A stretch of DNA of 64,000 nucleotides from CAVYVZ01 sp963772065 (GCA_963772065.1 CAVYVZ010000009.1:62001-126000); one strand, 5' to 3'; shown: positions 34,756-45,626, counted from the stretch's first letter. The notes: generated by a model from the sequence alone, not told the origin. A program made the numbers and translations.

Positions 34756-35608
34756 CTATGCGGTGACGCCGACGCGTTCCATGATCGCATGCAGCGTGGC
34801 AGTGGCTCGTCCGAGCGGCAGGTTGCTGATGTAGAAGTGCCGCGCGCCGATGTCCATCAGCGCACGGAGCGTCCGCGCGCAGACGTCAACCGGTGTCGCA
34901 CCCGCGGCGAACTCGGCAACGAGCTGTTCCGCCGGCACCGGGAGGAAGTCGCGCAGGACCTCCAGCGTCTTTGGATTCGCGCTCCGGTAGTAGAAGACGC
35001 CGAACATGCCTGGAATCGTCGCGCCGCGCGTCCGCGCTTCGGTCATGAAGCGCTCCACCGGCGCCAAATCGAGGTGGCTCACCACCTGCGTCAGGTAGAA
35101 CTCTGCCGGTGAAGTGCTCATCGAGCAGGTAGTCGACTTGCGTCGACGCCGTGCCGTGCGGGTTGGCCCAGCCGCCAAGCGCCAGGCGCGGCTGCCGCGC
35201 GCGAATCTCCTTCCGCAGTTGCCAGGCGTGCTCCACGCATCGCGGGCGTCCAACCGTCTTGTCACCGCCGAGCACGACGAGCGAGGCGAAGCCATGCTGC
35301 CATGCCTGCTCGGCATACGTGAGGCAGTAATCGAGCGAGTGCTTGCTGGTGAGAAACGGCATGACGCGCTCGCGCGCGACGTCCGTCCCCAGGTTCGCCA
35401 CCAGGTGGCGCAGGTTGTTCTCTTCCTGCGTGCCGACCGCGCTGTCGGTGAGGAACACCCGCACGTCCTGCCGCGTCAGGCTTCGGACCGCGTGGTACAT
35501 GTCGATCCACGCGTCCATGCCTTCCACAGATCCCAGCTCGGCCCGCGGCGGCCGCAGTTCGGCCGCGATGACGGAGGCGTCGCCGTTGAGGGCATCCAGC
35601 AGCTGCAT
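34756..35608 (-). CDS. Methylenetetrahydrofolate reductase-like protein, frameshifted
   Basis: The protein of about 283 residues, from ATG 35608, resembles the MetF family: a TIM-barrel flavoprotein reducing 5,10-methylene-THF. Segments such as VIAAELRPPRAEL near the start, EENNLRHLVANLG, VMPFLTSKHSLDYCL and LALGGWANPHG fit the family loosely. An extra A at 35104 breaks the frame within HFTGEFYLTQVVSH. Correction yields a full-length protein ending at 34756. The operon partner is an aminotransferase, not a methionine synthase. The assignment is moderate because no catalytic residue was individually verified. Confidence 0.7.
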
Positions 35609-35627
35609 AGGGGCCAGGCCCCTAAGT

Positions 35628-37900
35628 CTACCGTGAGGCGGTCTGGCTCGACGCGGGCGCCCCTTTTCCGCCGATTGTCCGCATGACGAAGTCGAACATG
35701 GTCTGCCGGAGGTGCGCGGTCGAGCCGCGGGTCGCGAGAACCCGTGGCGCGAGCGTGGATAGAGCATCATCTCGAACGGCTTCCCGGCTTTCTGCAGCTC
35801 GTACGCGAACTGCACCGAGTTCTGCACGTGCACGTTGTCGTCGGTCGTTCCGTGCAGCAGCAGGAGCCGCCCGTGCAGCTTCGACGCCGCCTTCACCGGC
35901 GACGTGGCCTCGTAGCCCTGCGGGTTGTTCTGCGGCATCTTCATGTACCGCTCGGTGTAGATCGTGTCGTAGTTGCGAAAGTCGGTCACCGGCGCGCCGA
36001 CGATGCCGGCCGCGAAGCTCGTGCTGTGCGTGAGCGCATACGCGGTCATGAAGCCGCCGTAGCTCCAGCCCTCGAGCAGGATCCGCGAGCCGTCGACGTA
36101 TGGCTGCTGCTTCAGCCACGCGACGCCGTCCTCGATGTCGCGCAGCTCCAGCTCGCCCAGCCGCCCGTAGATCGGCCACTGCGACTCGACGCCTTTGCCG
36201 CTCGCGCTCCGGTTGTCGCAGATCCAGACGATGACTCCGTGCTGCGCAAGCAACTGATGGAACAGATAGCTGGAGCCTCCCCACCGGTTGGTGACTTGCT
36301 GCGCACCAGGCCCGCCGTACGTGTGCTGGAACACCGGGTATCGCCGTGACGGGTCGAAGTCCGGCGGCTTGATCATCATCGCTTCCATGACGAAGCCGTC
36401 GCGCGTCTTCACCTGCAGCAGCTCGGGCTTCGACAGCCGGTACTCCGTCAGCGCCGGGACCGGGTTCGCGTCGATGACCCGCACCTCGGATCCGTCGGCG
36501 GCATGCAGGCGTACCTGCGTCGGCGTCGTCAGGTTGGTCCAGGCATCGATGTAATGGCGATACGACGGACTGAACGTGGCTCGGTGCGTGCCCTCCGCGC
36601 GTGACAGGCGCGTCATGCCGCTGCCATCCATCTTCACGCGATAGATGTCGACGCCTATCGCGCTCCGTTCCGTTCCGGCGAAATAGATGGATCCAGCCGA
36701 TTCATCCGCGCCGTAGAGGGTGCGCAGCTCCCAACGGCCCGTCGTGAGCTGACGGACCTGCGTGCCGTCAGCCCGGTACTGATACAGGTGTTTGAACCCG
36801 CTGCGCTCGCTGAGCCACAGGAAGGTGCCGTCCTTCAGCCACACCGGGTTGCCGTTCTCGTTCACCCACGCTTCCGTGGTCTCGCGCAGCACGCGCTTCG
36901 GTGTGCCGCTCGTTGAGTCTGCGAGGTTCAGGTCGAGCCACGTCTGCTCCCGGTTCTGGACCTGATAGACGATCTGTCTCGCATCCGGCGTCCAGTCCAC
37001 GTTCACGATCAGGAACTCGGACGCTGCGTATCCGCTCAGATCGATCCACCTCGGCGTGCCGCCGGCCACGCGAGCAACGCCCAGCTTCGCCGTGGGATTC
37101 GGATCGCCTGCCTTGGGATAGCCGTACACCTCGAGCGCCGGCCGGTACGGGATGTGGTCGACGACGGTGTATTTCGGCACGGGCCGCTCGTCGATTTGCA
37201 GGAATGCCACGCGTTTGGAGTCGGGACTCCACCAGTACGCGCGAAACCGGCCGCGCCCGTAGATTTCCTCCTGGTACACCCAATCGAGCTTTCCGTTCAG
37301 CAGATCGTCGCTGCCGTCGCTCGTGAGCGCCCGCTCGCGCTGCGCGGCGACGTCGACGACATACAGGTTGTTCCGCCGCACGAATGCGACCAGCGCGCCG
37401 TCGGGGCTGAACGTGGCCTCCTCCTCTTCCTCGGCGCTCGTGGTGAGGCGCGCGGCGCGGCCGGCGGCGAAGTCGTAGAAGTAGAGGTCGTCGGCGATGG
37501 TGATGAGGGCTCCGCTGTTCGACGGGTTGAGCGTCAGGTCCCCATGGCGCACCACGAACGACGCTTCCTCGCGTGTCACGCCGGGCAGCGATGCGAGCGC
37601 CTGCTCGAAGCGAGCCGCGTCAAACAACGGCGTCGAACGTCCCGTGGCGGCGTCGACCACCAGCCACTCGCGGCCTCGCGCGGCCGGAGTTGACGCGTCA
37701 CGTCCCGAACGCCAGAGGTATCGGCTGTCGTCGATCCAGGTCAGATCCGTCGGCGGCGAGCCACTGAATTCGACCCGCTTGTCGGGATCGTAGATGGCCT
37801 CGATCGAGAGCAGTTTCTGCTGGGCGCCGGTGGTAGCAGCCGTCAGCAGGAGCACGCAGGATGCGGCGGCACGCGCGCACGTGGATCGCGTAAACCTCAT
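35628..37900 (-). CDS. Secreted dipeptidyl peptidase IV-like (S9B) peptidase, frameshifted near the end
   Basis: The product is about 757 residues: a signal peptide, a DPP IV N-terminal beta-propeller (residues 60-480, with WVYQEEIYGRGRFRAYWWSP) and a hydrolase domain. The catalytic serine is in GWSYGGFM, the aspartate in GTTDDNVH and the histidine in PRSRHG. The glutamate motif of DPP IV, in DWVYQEE, is present. After SRHG one base of a G-run is missing near 35741, and the C-terminus continues as TAHLRQTMFDFVMRTIGG to the stop at 35628. It should remove dipeptides from proline- or alanine-containing peptides outside the cytoplasm. Confidence 0.85.
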
Positions 37901-37924
37901 TCGCGAAGCTTAACAAATGGGAGT

Positions 37925-38262
37925 CACAGGGAGATCAAGGAGGTCGGGGAGACAAACCTTTTCTTCAATCCACAGGGAGATCAGGGAGGCCGGGGAAACA
38001 AACCTCTTCTTCAATCCACAGGGAGATCAGGGAGGCCGGGGAGACAAACCTCTTCTTCAATCCACAGGGAGATCAGGGAGGCCGGGGAGGCAAACTCTTC
38101 TTCAATCCACAGGGAGATCAGGGAGGTCGGGGAGACAAACTCTCCTTCAATCCACACAGCGAGATCAGGGAGGCCGGGGAGACAAACTCTTCTTCAATCC
38201 ACAGGGAGATCAGGGAGGCCGGGGAGACAAACTCTCCACAATCACAGGGATCAGGGAGGTCA
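37925..38262 (+). repeat. Left minisatellite array, about 7.5 units of 45-46 bp
   Basis: Seven full units and one partial unit repeat from 37925. Each begins CACAGGGAGATCAGGGAG, continues with a GGCCGGGGAGAC block and ends near CTTCTTCAATC, so units are about 45 bp with small length changes. The array is 25 bases upstream of the DPP IV gene start. Because unit length is not a multiple of three, an open frame through it is accidental. The IS element follows close behind. Confidence 0.9.
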
Positions 38263-38266
38263 GCGA

Positions 38267-38274
38267 GACCGCAG
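38267..38274. repeat. Left target-site duplication of the IS (GACCGCAG)
   Basis: The octamer GACCGCAG directly precedes the left IS end and is repeated at 39733-39740 after the right end. Confidence 0.85.
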
Positions 38275-39732
38275 GAGGGTGTCCGAAATTTTGTGTGTGG
38301 GGCATAGCATGAGGAGACTGTATGCCCCGGAAACCCAAATCGGAGAAGCCGCCGGCGAAGGTGTTGGCGCCGATCCCTGCTGAAATCCTTGATCAGATCG
38401 TCCGTGACGGTCCGCTGACCGCCGAAGAAATCGAGACCGCGTCGCGGCGGTTCAAGAAGGCGCTGATTGAGCGGGCGCTGGGCGGCGAGCTGACCCACCA
38501 CCTCGGCTACCCATCCAGAGCCGCGAAGCCGGAGCTGGCCACCAATCATCGCAACGGCACCAGCGGGAAGACCGTCCTCACCGACGATGGGCCGGTCGCG
38601 ATCGAGGTCCCGCGCGATCGCGAGGGGACGTTCGAGCCGCAGCTGATTGGCAAACACGAGCGGCGCTTCACCGGCTTCGACGACAAAGTCATTGCGCTCT
38701 ACGCCCGCGGGCTGACGGTCCGCGAGATTCAAGCCTTCCTGAAAGAGGCGTATGCGGTGGACGTCTCGCCCGATCTGATTAGCACGGTCACCGATGCGAT
38801 CGTCGCCGAGGTGACGGCCTGGCAAAGCCGCCGCTCGAGCCGCTCTATCCGGTGGTCTTCTTCGATGCCCTGCGCGTGAAGATTCGCGACGAGGCGACGG
38901 TGCGGATCAAAGCGGTCTATCTCGCCTTGGCGGTCCTCCCCGATGGGAGCCGCGACATTCTCGGCATCTGGATCGAGCAAACGGAGGGTGCCAAATTCTG
39001 GATGAAAGTCTTCACCGACCTGAAAACGCGCGGTTGCCAGGACCTCCTCATTGCCGTGACCGACGGCCTCAAGGGCATGGAGGAGGCGCTGGCCGCGGTC
39101 TTCCCGCGGACCACGCTGCAGACGTGCATCGTGCATCTGCTGCGTCAGAGCCTCGACTTCGCGAATTGGAAACAACGTAAGCCGCTGGCGGTCGCGCTGC
39201 GAGCGATCTACACGGCGCCCAGTGCGGACCTGGCCCTCGGGGCGCTGGACGCGTTCGAGCACGGCGAATGGGGCCAACGATTTCCGACGATCGGCGCCGC
39301 CTGGCGCCGCGCGTGGCCGCGCGTGATTCCGTTCTTCGCGTTTCCGCCCGAGATTCGGCGCGTCATCTACACCACCAACGCGCTCGAAAGCGTCCACGCC
39401 CAGCTCCGCAAGATCATCAAGACCCGTGGCCATTTTCCGAACGACGAAGCGGCCACGAAATTGATCTGGCTGGCGCTGCGCAACATCACGGCGACGTGGG
39501 AGCGCGCCGCGACCCACGTGGCGCCAGGCCATGAATCAATTCGCGATTCTCTACGGCGGATCGCTTTATTTCGCCGACGACGTAAAATGCACCCGCGCAT
39601 GGACGCCGCCGTCCCCGTGGACGCACAGAACGCGCCCACCGGGACTTGGAAAACCGCACAGAACGCGGTTTCCCACAGCGCCCACACGCATCGTCATCTA
39701 ACAGCTCTACACACAGAAATCCTGACACTCCC
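38275..39732 (+). mobile_element. IS256-family insertion sequence (1458 bp) with 8-bp target duplication
   Basis: The element is bounded by related inverted ends. The left end starts GAGGGTGTCC at 38275, and the right end, read inward, starts GGGAGTGTCA at 39732. Beyond these the ends share further matches, including a TGTGTGT block. An 8-bp direct repeat GACCGCAG flanks it. It contains one IS256-type transposase. Eight- or nine-base duplications are normal for this family. It sits between two related, inversely oriented minisatellite arrays. Confidence 0.88.
38322..39701 (+). CDS. IS256-family transposase, frameshifted twice
   Basis: The locus encodes about 459 residues. The N-terminus (MPRKPKSEKPPAK onward) and the central DDE region, with VVFFDALRVKIRDE, VTDGLKGM and YTTNALESVHAQLRK, match mutator-type IS256 transposases. 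One base is missing near 38830, before PLEPLYPVVFFDAL. One base is extra near 39505, before WRQAMNQFAIL, the usual C-terminal motif. Together the breaks cancel, and the stop is at 39699. If these are real mutations the copy is dead; if they are assembly indels it may be active. The perfect 8-bp duplication suggests a fairly recent insertion. Confidence 0.85.
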
Positions 39733-39740
39733 GACCGCAG
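39733..39740. repeat. Right target-site duplication of the IS (GACCGCAG)
   Basis: This octamer is identical to 38267-38274 and directly follows the right IS end. Confidence 0.85.
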
Positions 39741-39842
39741 CGCGGCCGCCCTCGCGTCGGGCGATCACAGCACACTCGGGTGTGAATGACCGGCCTTCCG
39801 TTAGTCTCCCGAATGCTCTGGGTGAATCCGCAGATGCCGCCC

Positions 39843-40113
39843 CCCTGGTCTCCCCGATCTCCCAGTGAACCGAGAATGGGTTCTCCCTGGTCTCCCCGAT
39901 CTCCCTGTGAACCCAAGAATAGGTTCTCCCTGGTCTCCCCGATCTCCCAGTGAACCGAGAATGGGTTCTCCCTGGTCTCCCCGATCTCCCTGTGACCCGA
40001 GAATGGGTTCTCCCTGGTCTCCCGGATCTCACTGTGAACCCGAAAATAGGTTCTCCCTGGTCTCCCCGACCTCCCTGTGAACCCGAGAATGGACCCTCCC
40101 TGACCTCCCCGTG
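39843..40113 (-). repeat. Right minisatellite array, about six units of 42-43 bp, related to the left array in inverted orientation
   Basis: Units of about 42-43 bp begin CCCTGGTCTCCCCGATCTCC and contain a GAACCC...GGGTTC palindrome. Their reverse complement begins CACAGGGAGATCGGGGAGAC, close to the left-array unit. The array ends 34 bases before the MBL-fold gene start. In the gap 39741-39842 I see no gene, only a short ACACTCGGGTGT palindrome. Confidence 0.9.
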
Positions 40114-40146
40114 AAGCCTCCATCTCCATTCTGATATCGTCGGTAA

Positions 40147-41523
40147 GTGGCTGAGCTGACGTTTCTCGGTGCGGCGCGCACTGTCACCGGTTCGAAGTAC
40201 CTCCTCGATGCCGGCGGCTCGCGCGTGCTCGTCGACTGCGGTCTGTTTCAGGGCCTCAAGGACCTCCGAGAGCGGAACTGGCAGCCCTTCCCGGTGCCGC
40301 CGGAATCGCTTCATGCGATTGTCCTGACGCACGCCCATCTCGATCACGTCGGGTATCTTCCTCGCCTCGTCGCCCAGGGATTCCGCGGAACGGTCTTCTG
40401 CACGGCAGGAACGGCGGATCTGTGCCGGCTCGTGCTGCCCGACTCCGCCCGCATTCAGGAGGAGGACGCGAAGCAAGCGAACCGGCACGGCTACACGAAG
40501 CACGAGCCGGCGCTCCCGCTCTACACCGAGGCCGACGCGTTTCGCGCGCTGTCGCAGATGCATCCGGTCAGTTACGGTGCGCGTCTGGAGATCGCCAACG
40601 GCGTGTCCGTGGAGTTCACGCAGGCGGGCCACCTGCTCGGATCCGCCTTCGTGACGTGCGTGCTTGCCGAAGGCAAGCGCATCCTGTTCGGAGGCGATCT
40701 GGGGCGCTACGGCCGGCCGGTGCTGCCCGATCCCGGCGTCGGCGCGGCGGCGGATCTCGCGCTCGTGGAATCCACGTACGGCGACCGCGACCACGAGGCG
40801 GATGACGAGGGCAACGCGCTTGCCGCGGTGATTCGCGACACCGTGGAGCGCAAGGGGAAGGTGATCATCCCCGCGTTTGCGATCGGGCGCGTGGAGGAGC
40901 TGCTGTACTGGGTACGACGACTCGAGCGGGAGCAGCGCATTCCCGTGATGCCGGTCTACGTCGACAGCCCGATGGCGACCGACGCGTTGAAGTTCTACAC
41001 CGCGCGCGTCGCCGAGCTGGATCCCGACATGCGCCCGACACAGAAGGACGTCAACACCTTCGCCACGGCCCGGTTTCAAACGGTCGCCTCTTCGCAGCAG
41101 TCCAAGGAGCTCACGGCCAGCCGCCGAAGCGCCATCGTCATCTCGGCGAGCGGCATGGCGACGGGCGGCAGGGTGCTGCATCACATGGAAGCCACGCTGC
41201 CGGATCCGAGGAATACGATTCTGTTCGTCGGGTACCAGGCCGCGGGCACCCGCGGGCGAGCGCTCGTGGACGGCGCACCGGAAGTACGGATCCATGGCCG
41301 CATGATTCCCGTTGGCGCCAGGATTGCGAAGATCGATTCGATGTCGGCTCATGCCGACCGCAATGAAATCCTGCGGTGGCTCGGCGCGCTGCCCACTCCG
41401 CCCGGGCGACTGTGCCTGGTGCACGGAGAGCCGGCGCCCATGGACGCGCTCAAGGCACTCATCGAGCGGCGCCTTGGCTGGAGCGTGCACGCGCCAACCC
41501 ATGGCGAGCGAATCGTTATCTGA
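40147..41523 (+). CDS. Beta-CASP metallo-beta-lactamase-fold hydrolase (likely ribonuclease)
   Basis: The protein of 458 residues starts at a GTG and carries all motifs of an MBL/beta-CASP enzyme: HAHLDHVGYLP for the zinc-binding HxHxDH, QAGHLLGSAF, LFGGDLGRYGRP, PAFAIGRVEELLYW, SASGMATGGR and SAHADRNE at the C-terminus. This matches the CPSF73/YSH1-like RNA-processing family in bacteria and archaea, which cleaves RNA. It heads a tightly packed operon with five genes; DPP III starts six bases after its stop. Other annotators call it MBL-fold metallohydrolase. Substrate is inferred only from the family. Confidence 0.9.
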   Translation: MAELTFLGAARTVTGSKYLLDAGGSRVLVDCGLFQGLKDLRERNWQPFPVPPESLHAIVLTHAHLDHVGYLPRLVAQGFRGTVFCTAGTADLCRLVLPDSARIQEEDAKQANRHGYTKHEPALPLYTEADAFRALSQMHPVSYGARLEIANGVSVEFTQAGHLLGSAFVTCVLAEGKRILFGGDLGRYGRPVLPDPGVGAAADLALVESTYGDRDHEADDEGNALAAVIRDTVERKGKVIIPAFAIGRVEELLYWVRRLEREQRIPVMPVYVDSPMATDALKFYTARVAELDPDMRPTQKDVNTFATARFQTVASSQQSKELTASRRSAIVISASGMATGGRVLHHMEATLPDPRNTILFVGYQAAGTRGRALVDGAPEVRIHGRMIPVGARIAKIDSMSAHADRNEILRWLGALPTPPGRLCLVHGEPAPMDALKALIERRLGWSVHAPTHGERIVI

Positions 41524-41529
41524 GGCCAA

Positions 41530-43480
41530 ATGCAGCCACTTCAGCCTGTTGCGCCTGCGCCCCTGGACACCCGCCCCCACCTCCTCGAGAAGGTCGACGA
41601 TGCGGCGGTTGTGCAGCTGTACGCCGACGGCTTCGCCGATCTGTCGCTCCGTGAGAAAACGCTGATCTGGCACCTCTATCTGGCGGCGATCGCGGGGCGC
41701 GACATCTTCTACGATCAGCGCTACGCCCATAACCTCGCGATGCGCGACATCCTCGAGGCCGTGCTCGTGTGCTCCGACGGCATCGACGATCAGGTCCTGC
41801 GCGAAGTCCGGAGGTACGCCAAGCTGTTCTGGATCAATACCGGGCCGTACAACAACCTGACAGCCCGGAAATCCGTGCTGAATCTGCCGCAGGACGTCTT
41901 CTGCGCGGCGGTGAGCCGCGCGGCCGCGAATGGCGCGCGCCTGCCGCTCCGCGACGGCGAGGCGGTCGAGCGCCTGTGCGAGCGCTACGCTCCGATGTTC
42001 TTCGACCCCTCCTTCGAGCCGCTGGCGACGAGCAAGACGCCGGGCGCCGGCCGCGACATGCTCGAGGCGAGCGCAAACAACCTCTACGACGGCGTACGCA
42101 TGTCCGATCTGGACGGGTTCGTCGAGCGCTATCCGCTCAACTCGAGGCTCGTGAAAACCGACCGGGGCCTCGTCGAGGAGGTGTATCGCGCCGGCGGCAA
42201 GTACGACGAGCCCATCGCGCGCATCGTGCGGCATCTCGAGGACGCCGTGCCCTACGCGCCGCCGGCAATGGCCGATGCGCTGCGGGCATTGATCCGCTTC
42301 TATCGGACCGGCGACGAGGGAGACCGCGAGCGGTACGACATCGCGTGGGTGCGCGACCAGGACTCTTCCGTCGATACGATCAACGGGTTCGTCGAGGTTT
42401 ACATGGACGCCCGGGGAACGAAGGGCGCGTGGGAGGCGCTGGTCTATTACGTCAATGCGGAAAAGACGCGGAAGATCCAGATGCTGGCCGCGCACGCCCA
42501 GTGGTTCGAGGACCATATGCCCTGGGAGCCACGCTTTCGCAAGCCGAACGTGCGCGGCGTCACCGCAAAGGCGATCGAGGTGGTGATCGAGACGGGCGAT
42601 TCGGGCCCGATCACGCCGGTGGGCATCAACCTGCCGAACGATCAGTCCATCCGCGAGTCGGTACGGCAGCAAGTCGGTGTCCCTGTCGAACGTCAACGAG
42701 GCGTACGACAAGGCAACGCCCGAAGACATGAGGGTCGAGTTCTCGTGGAACCTCGAGGAAGCCGAGCGCGCGAAGCGCTGGGGCGCGTTTTCGAGCGAGT
42801 TGACCACGGAGATGCACGAGGTCATTGGGCATGGATCGGGCCGCATGGCCGACGCCGTGACCGCGCCGCCGCAGCAGCTCTTGAAGGAGCAGTTTTCCGC
42901 CATCGAAGAGTCGAGAGCGGATCTCGTGGCGTTGTACTTCCTTCCCGATCCAAAGCTCGTCGAGCTCGGCATCGTGGCGGAGGAGGACCACGCCGAGGTC
43001 GTCAGGACGGAGTACGAGCACTACGCGCGTACCGCGCTCGTACAGCTGCGGCGCGTTCGTGAGGGCACCTCGATCGAAGAAGACCACATGCGCAACCGCC
43101 ACATGATCGTGAGCTGGCTGATGGCGCACACGACGGCGATCGAGCGCCGCAAGCGCGACGGCAAGACGTATTTCGTCATGCGCGACGTGGAGGCGTTCCG
43201 CAGCGGCGTGGCGAAGCTCCTCGCGGAGGTACAGCGCATGAAGGCCGAGGGCGACTACGAAGCAGCGAAGAGGCTCGTCGAGACCTACGGGGTTCACTTC
43301 GATCCCTCGCTTCGCGATGAGATCGTGGCGCGCGTCGACGCCCTGAATCTGCCTTCGTACACGGGGTTCGTCATGCCTCGCCTCGAAGCGAAACGGGCAG
43401 CCGACGGATCGATCGCCGACGTTGAGATCTCGTACCCGCTCGATCTCGAGAAGCAGATGCTCGAGGTACCTCGCGGATGA
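41530..43480 (+). CDS. Dipeptidyl peptidase III-like (M49) metallopeptidase, frameshifted
   Basis: The product of about 649 residues is cytosolic in appearance, with no signal peptide. The M49 zinc motif is HEVIGHGSG (an HEXXGH form), with the second glutamate motif EESRAD. Early segments IWHLYLAAIAGRDIFYDQRY and WINTGPYNNLTARK are conserved in DPP III. The frame breaks near 42661, where an extra base splits SIRES from YGSKSVSLSNVNEAYDKA; removal gives one frame to the stop at 43480. It releases dipeptides from peptide N-termini. It is six bases behind the MBL gene and 13 before the HEAT-cyclophilin gene. Confidence 0.85.
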
Positions 43481-43493
43481 GCCGGAACGGTTG

Positions 43494-45626
43494 ATGCCTC
43501 GCGCACTTCTCGTGCTCCTCGCGCTGGCTGCGCAGGCGCAGGGATCGTCGCTGCGCGAGCGCATGCTCGCGGTCGAGGATGCCCGCGCGTCGAGTGCTTC
43601 CGAGATGGCGCCGCTCCTCCAGGGTCTTCGCGCCGGCGATTCGAAAGTGGTCATCCAGGCGGTACGGGCCCTGGGTCGATTCGAACGGCCTCATCTCGTA
43701 CCGCAGCTGCTGCCCTTCGCCACCCATCGTCGCGCCGACGTTCGTGCCGAGGCCGTCAACGCGCTCGGGCAGGCCCTCGCATCGATTTCTCGCGCGGTGG
43801 ATGACGCCACGCCGCTTCCGCCTGAAGTGGCGACGGTCAGTAAGACGCTGCTTGCGAGGCTGAAATCCGAAACGGATCCCTACGTGACCGGCGTTGCCGC
43901 CGAAACGCTGGGGCGCTTGCCGTTCCGCACGGCGGACTCGCTTCGCGATGCCGAGGCGGTGCTCGCCTCTCTATTGCCGGTTGCACAGGGCGCAGCGGCC
44001 ATCCAGCCCGGCACCGAGCCGCTTGCGCGCACATTGCATCCGGCATCGGTGACTGGGGCAGTGAAGGCCCTCGAGGTGCGCATTCGCGTGTACCGGAAGC
44101 TGGCGCCGGTGGCACCCACGACACTCGAGCGGCTGCGCGGCGCCGCAACGCTCGGCTCGGATCCGTCCGACACCGACTTCGCCTTCATACGGCGGCTCGC
44201 ATGGAGCGCGCTGAATTCCGCGGCCGGCGCGGACGCCACGCTTGTGGACGCCGGTCTCGAGGATCCCGACCCGCAGGTCCGCCGGCTTGCGGTTGCCGCC
44301 CTCGGCAGTGAGCACATCCCAACCGCCGAACGGACACCCCGTGTGCTCCGCGCCCTGCGCGATGCCTCGTTCATGGTTCGAAACGATGCCATGCGCGTCT
44401 ACAACCGCACACTGCAGTCCGGGGGTTGCGGGGCGGTGCTGGCGGCCGTGGACGACGCCAGCATGCACGTTGCTTTATCGGCGATTGACGCGCTGGGCGA
44501 CGGGTGCCCGGCCGGGCCAAGCCCGATCGGGAAGCTGCTCCAGCTGGCCGATTCGGTGAATCGGAACGCAACGTCGCCGCGCGGCGCGGAGTGGCACAGG
44601 CCGGCGCATGCGTTCGTATCCCTCGCGCGTGTGGCGCCCGACCATGCGGCGGGCCGGATGACGGCCTTTGCCGAGAGCCCGGTCTGGCAGGTTCGTATGT
44701 ATGCCGCGCGCGCGGCGGCGGCCATCGGATTGGAGGCGCGGCTCGAGCGGCTCTCGAACGACGCGCACGACAACGTGCGGGAGGCGGCGATCACCGGCCT
44801 CCTCACGCTTCGCGGCCACCGGGCCGACACGTTCTACATCGGCGCGCTCGCGCGCCCCGACTATCAGCTCGTGCTCACCGCAGCGAACGCCCTGAAGGGC
44901 TCGCCCAGTCGAGACCGCGCGGTGCCGGAGCTGATCAAGGCGCTGGCGCGCCTCACCAGCGAGAAGCGCGACACTTCTCGCGATCCGCGCGTCGCGATCC
45001 TGGAGCGGCTGCAGGAGCTCGGCGACCGTCGGCAGGTGCCCTCACTGCAGCCGTGCCTCACGGATTTCGATCCCGTGGTCGCGCAGCAGTGCGCGCGGAC
45101 ATTGAGCGCCTGGACTGGTGCGCCTGTTGCTGCGCGGCCGCTCGCGCGGGGCGCAGCGCCGGCGCTCGGCAGCGTCGCGCGGCGAGCCCGAGTGACGATG
45201 CAGCGCGGCGGCGCGTTCGAGCTGCAGCTCCTCGCCGACGACGCGCCGGCGACAGTGGCGCGGTTCGTCCGCCTTGCGCGGCAGGGTTACTACAACGGCC
45301 TGACGTTTCACCGTGTCGTGCCGAACTTCGTTCTCCAGGGGGGCAGTCCGGGCGCGAACGAGTACATGGGCGACGGCCCATTCATGCGCGACGAGGTTGG
45401 CCTGCGTACGCACGCGCGCGGCACGCTCGGCATCTCCACGCGCGGGCGCGACACGGGCGACGCCCAGATCTTCGTCAACCTGGTCGACAACCCGCGCCTC
45501 GATCATCAATACACGGTCTTCGCGGCCGTGGCGACCGGCATGGACGTCGTGGACGGCATCGTCGAGGGCGATGTCATCGAGCGTGTCGATGTTCTCGAAC
45601 CGGCTTCCTCCGAATCCCGCCGCTAA
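43494..45626 (+). CDS. HEAT-repeat protein fused to a cyclophilin-type peptidyl-prolyl isomerase
   Basis: The protein of about 710 residues has a signal peptide (MPRALLVLLALAAQAQGSSL), then a helical HEAT-repeat region from about residue 30 to 560. Its repeats include VQAVRALGRFERPHLVPQLL, PQVRRLAVAALGSEHIPTAE and HDNVREAAITGLLTLRGHRA. A cyclophilin domain closes the protein, with TFHRVVPNFVLQGGSPGANE, the catalytic Arg in FHRVVP and QIFVNLVDNPRLDHQYTVF. The isomerase should act on periplasmic proteins; the HEAT part may hold the substrate. The ATG at 43494 gives the signal peptide. Its end overlaps the next gene by 38 bases. Confidence 0.88.
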   Translation: MPRALLVLLALAAQAQGSSLRERMLAVEDARASSASEMAPLLQGLRAGDSKVVIQAVRALGRFERPHLVPQLLPFATHRRADVRAEAVNALGQALASISRAVDDATPLPPEVATVSKTLLARLKSETDPYVTGVAAETLGRLPFRTADSLRDAEAVLASLLPVAQGAAAIQPGTEPLARTLHPASVTGAVKALEVRIRVYRKLAPVAPTTLERLRGAATLGSDPSDTDFAFIRRLAWSALNSAAGADATLVDAGLEDPDPQVRRLAVAALGSEHIPTAERTPRVLRALRDASFMVRNDAMRVYNRTLQSGGCGAVLAAVDDASMHVALSAIDALGDGCPAGPSPIGKLLQLADSVNRNATSPRGAEWHRPAHAFVSLARVAPDHAAGRMTAFAESPVWQVRMYAARAAAAIGLEARLERLSNDAHDNVREAAITGLLTLRGHRADTFYIGALARPDYQLVLTAANALKGSPSRDRAVPELIKALARLTSEKRDTSRDPRVAILERLQELGDRRQVPSLQPCLTDFDPVVAQQCARTLSAWTGAPVAARPLARGAAPALGSVARRARVTMQRGGAFELQLLADDAPATVARFVRLARQGYYNGLTFHRVVPNFVLQGGSPGANEYMGDGPFMRDEVGLRTHARGTLGISTRGRDTGDAQIFVNLVDNPRLDHQYTVFAAVATGMDVVDGIVEGDVIERVDVLEPASSESRR

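Noticed and set aside
37925..38262. Left repeat array as a CRISPR array
   Set aside because: Units are nearly identical along their whole length with no variable spacers, and no cas genes are near.
37917..38312. 131-codon frame across the left minisatellite
   Set aside because: The units are 45-46 bp with length changes, so the frame shifts between units, and the peptide repeats differ accordingly. It is accidental.
39694..42972. 1092-codon minus-strand frame
   Set aside because: It runs through the right array and antisense to the MBL and DPP III genes, both with complete motifs.
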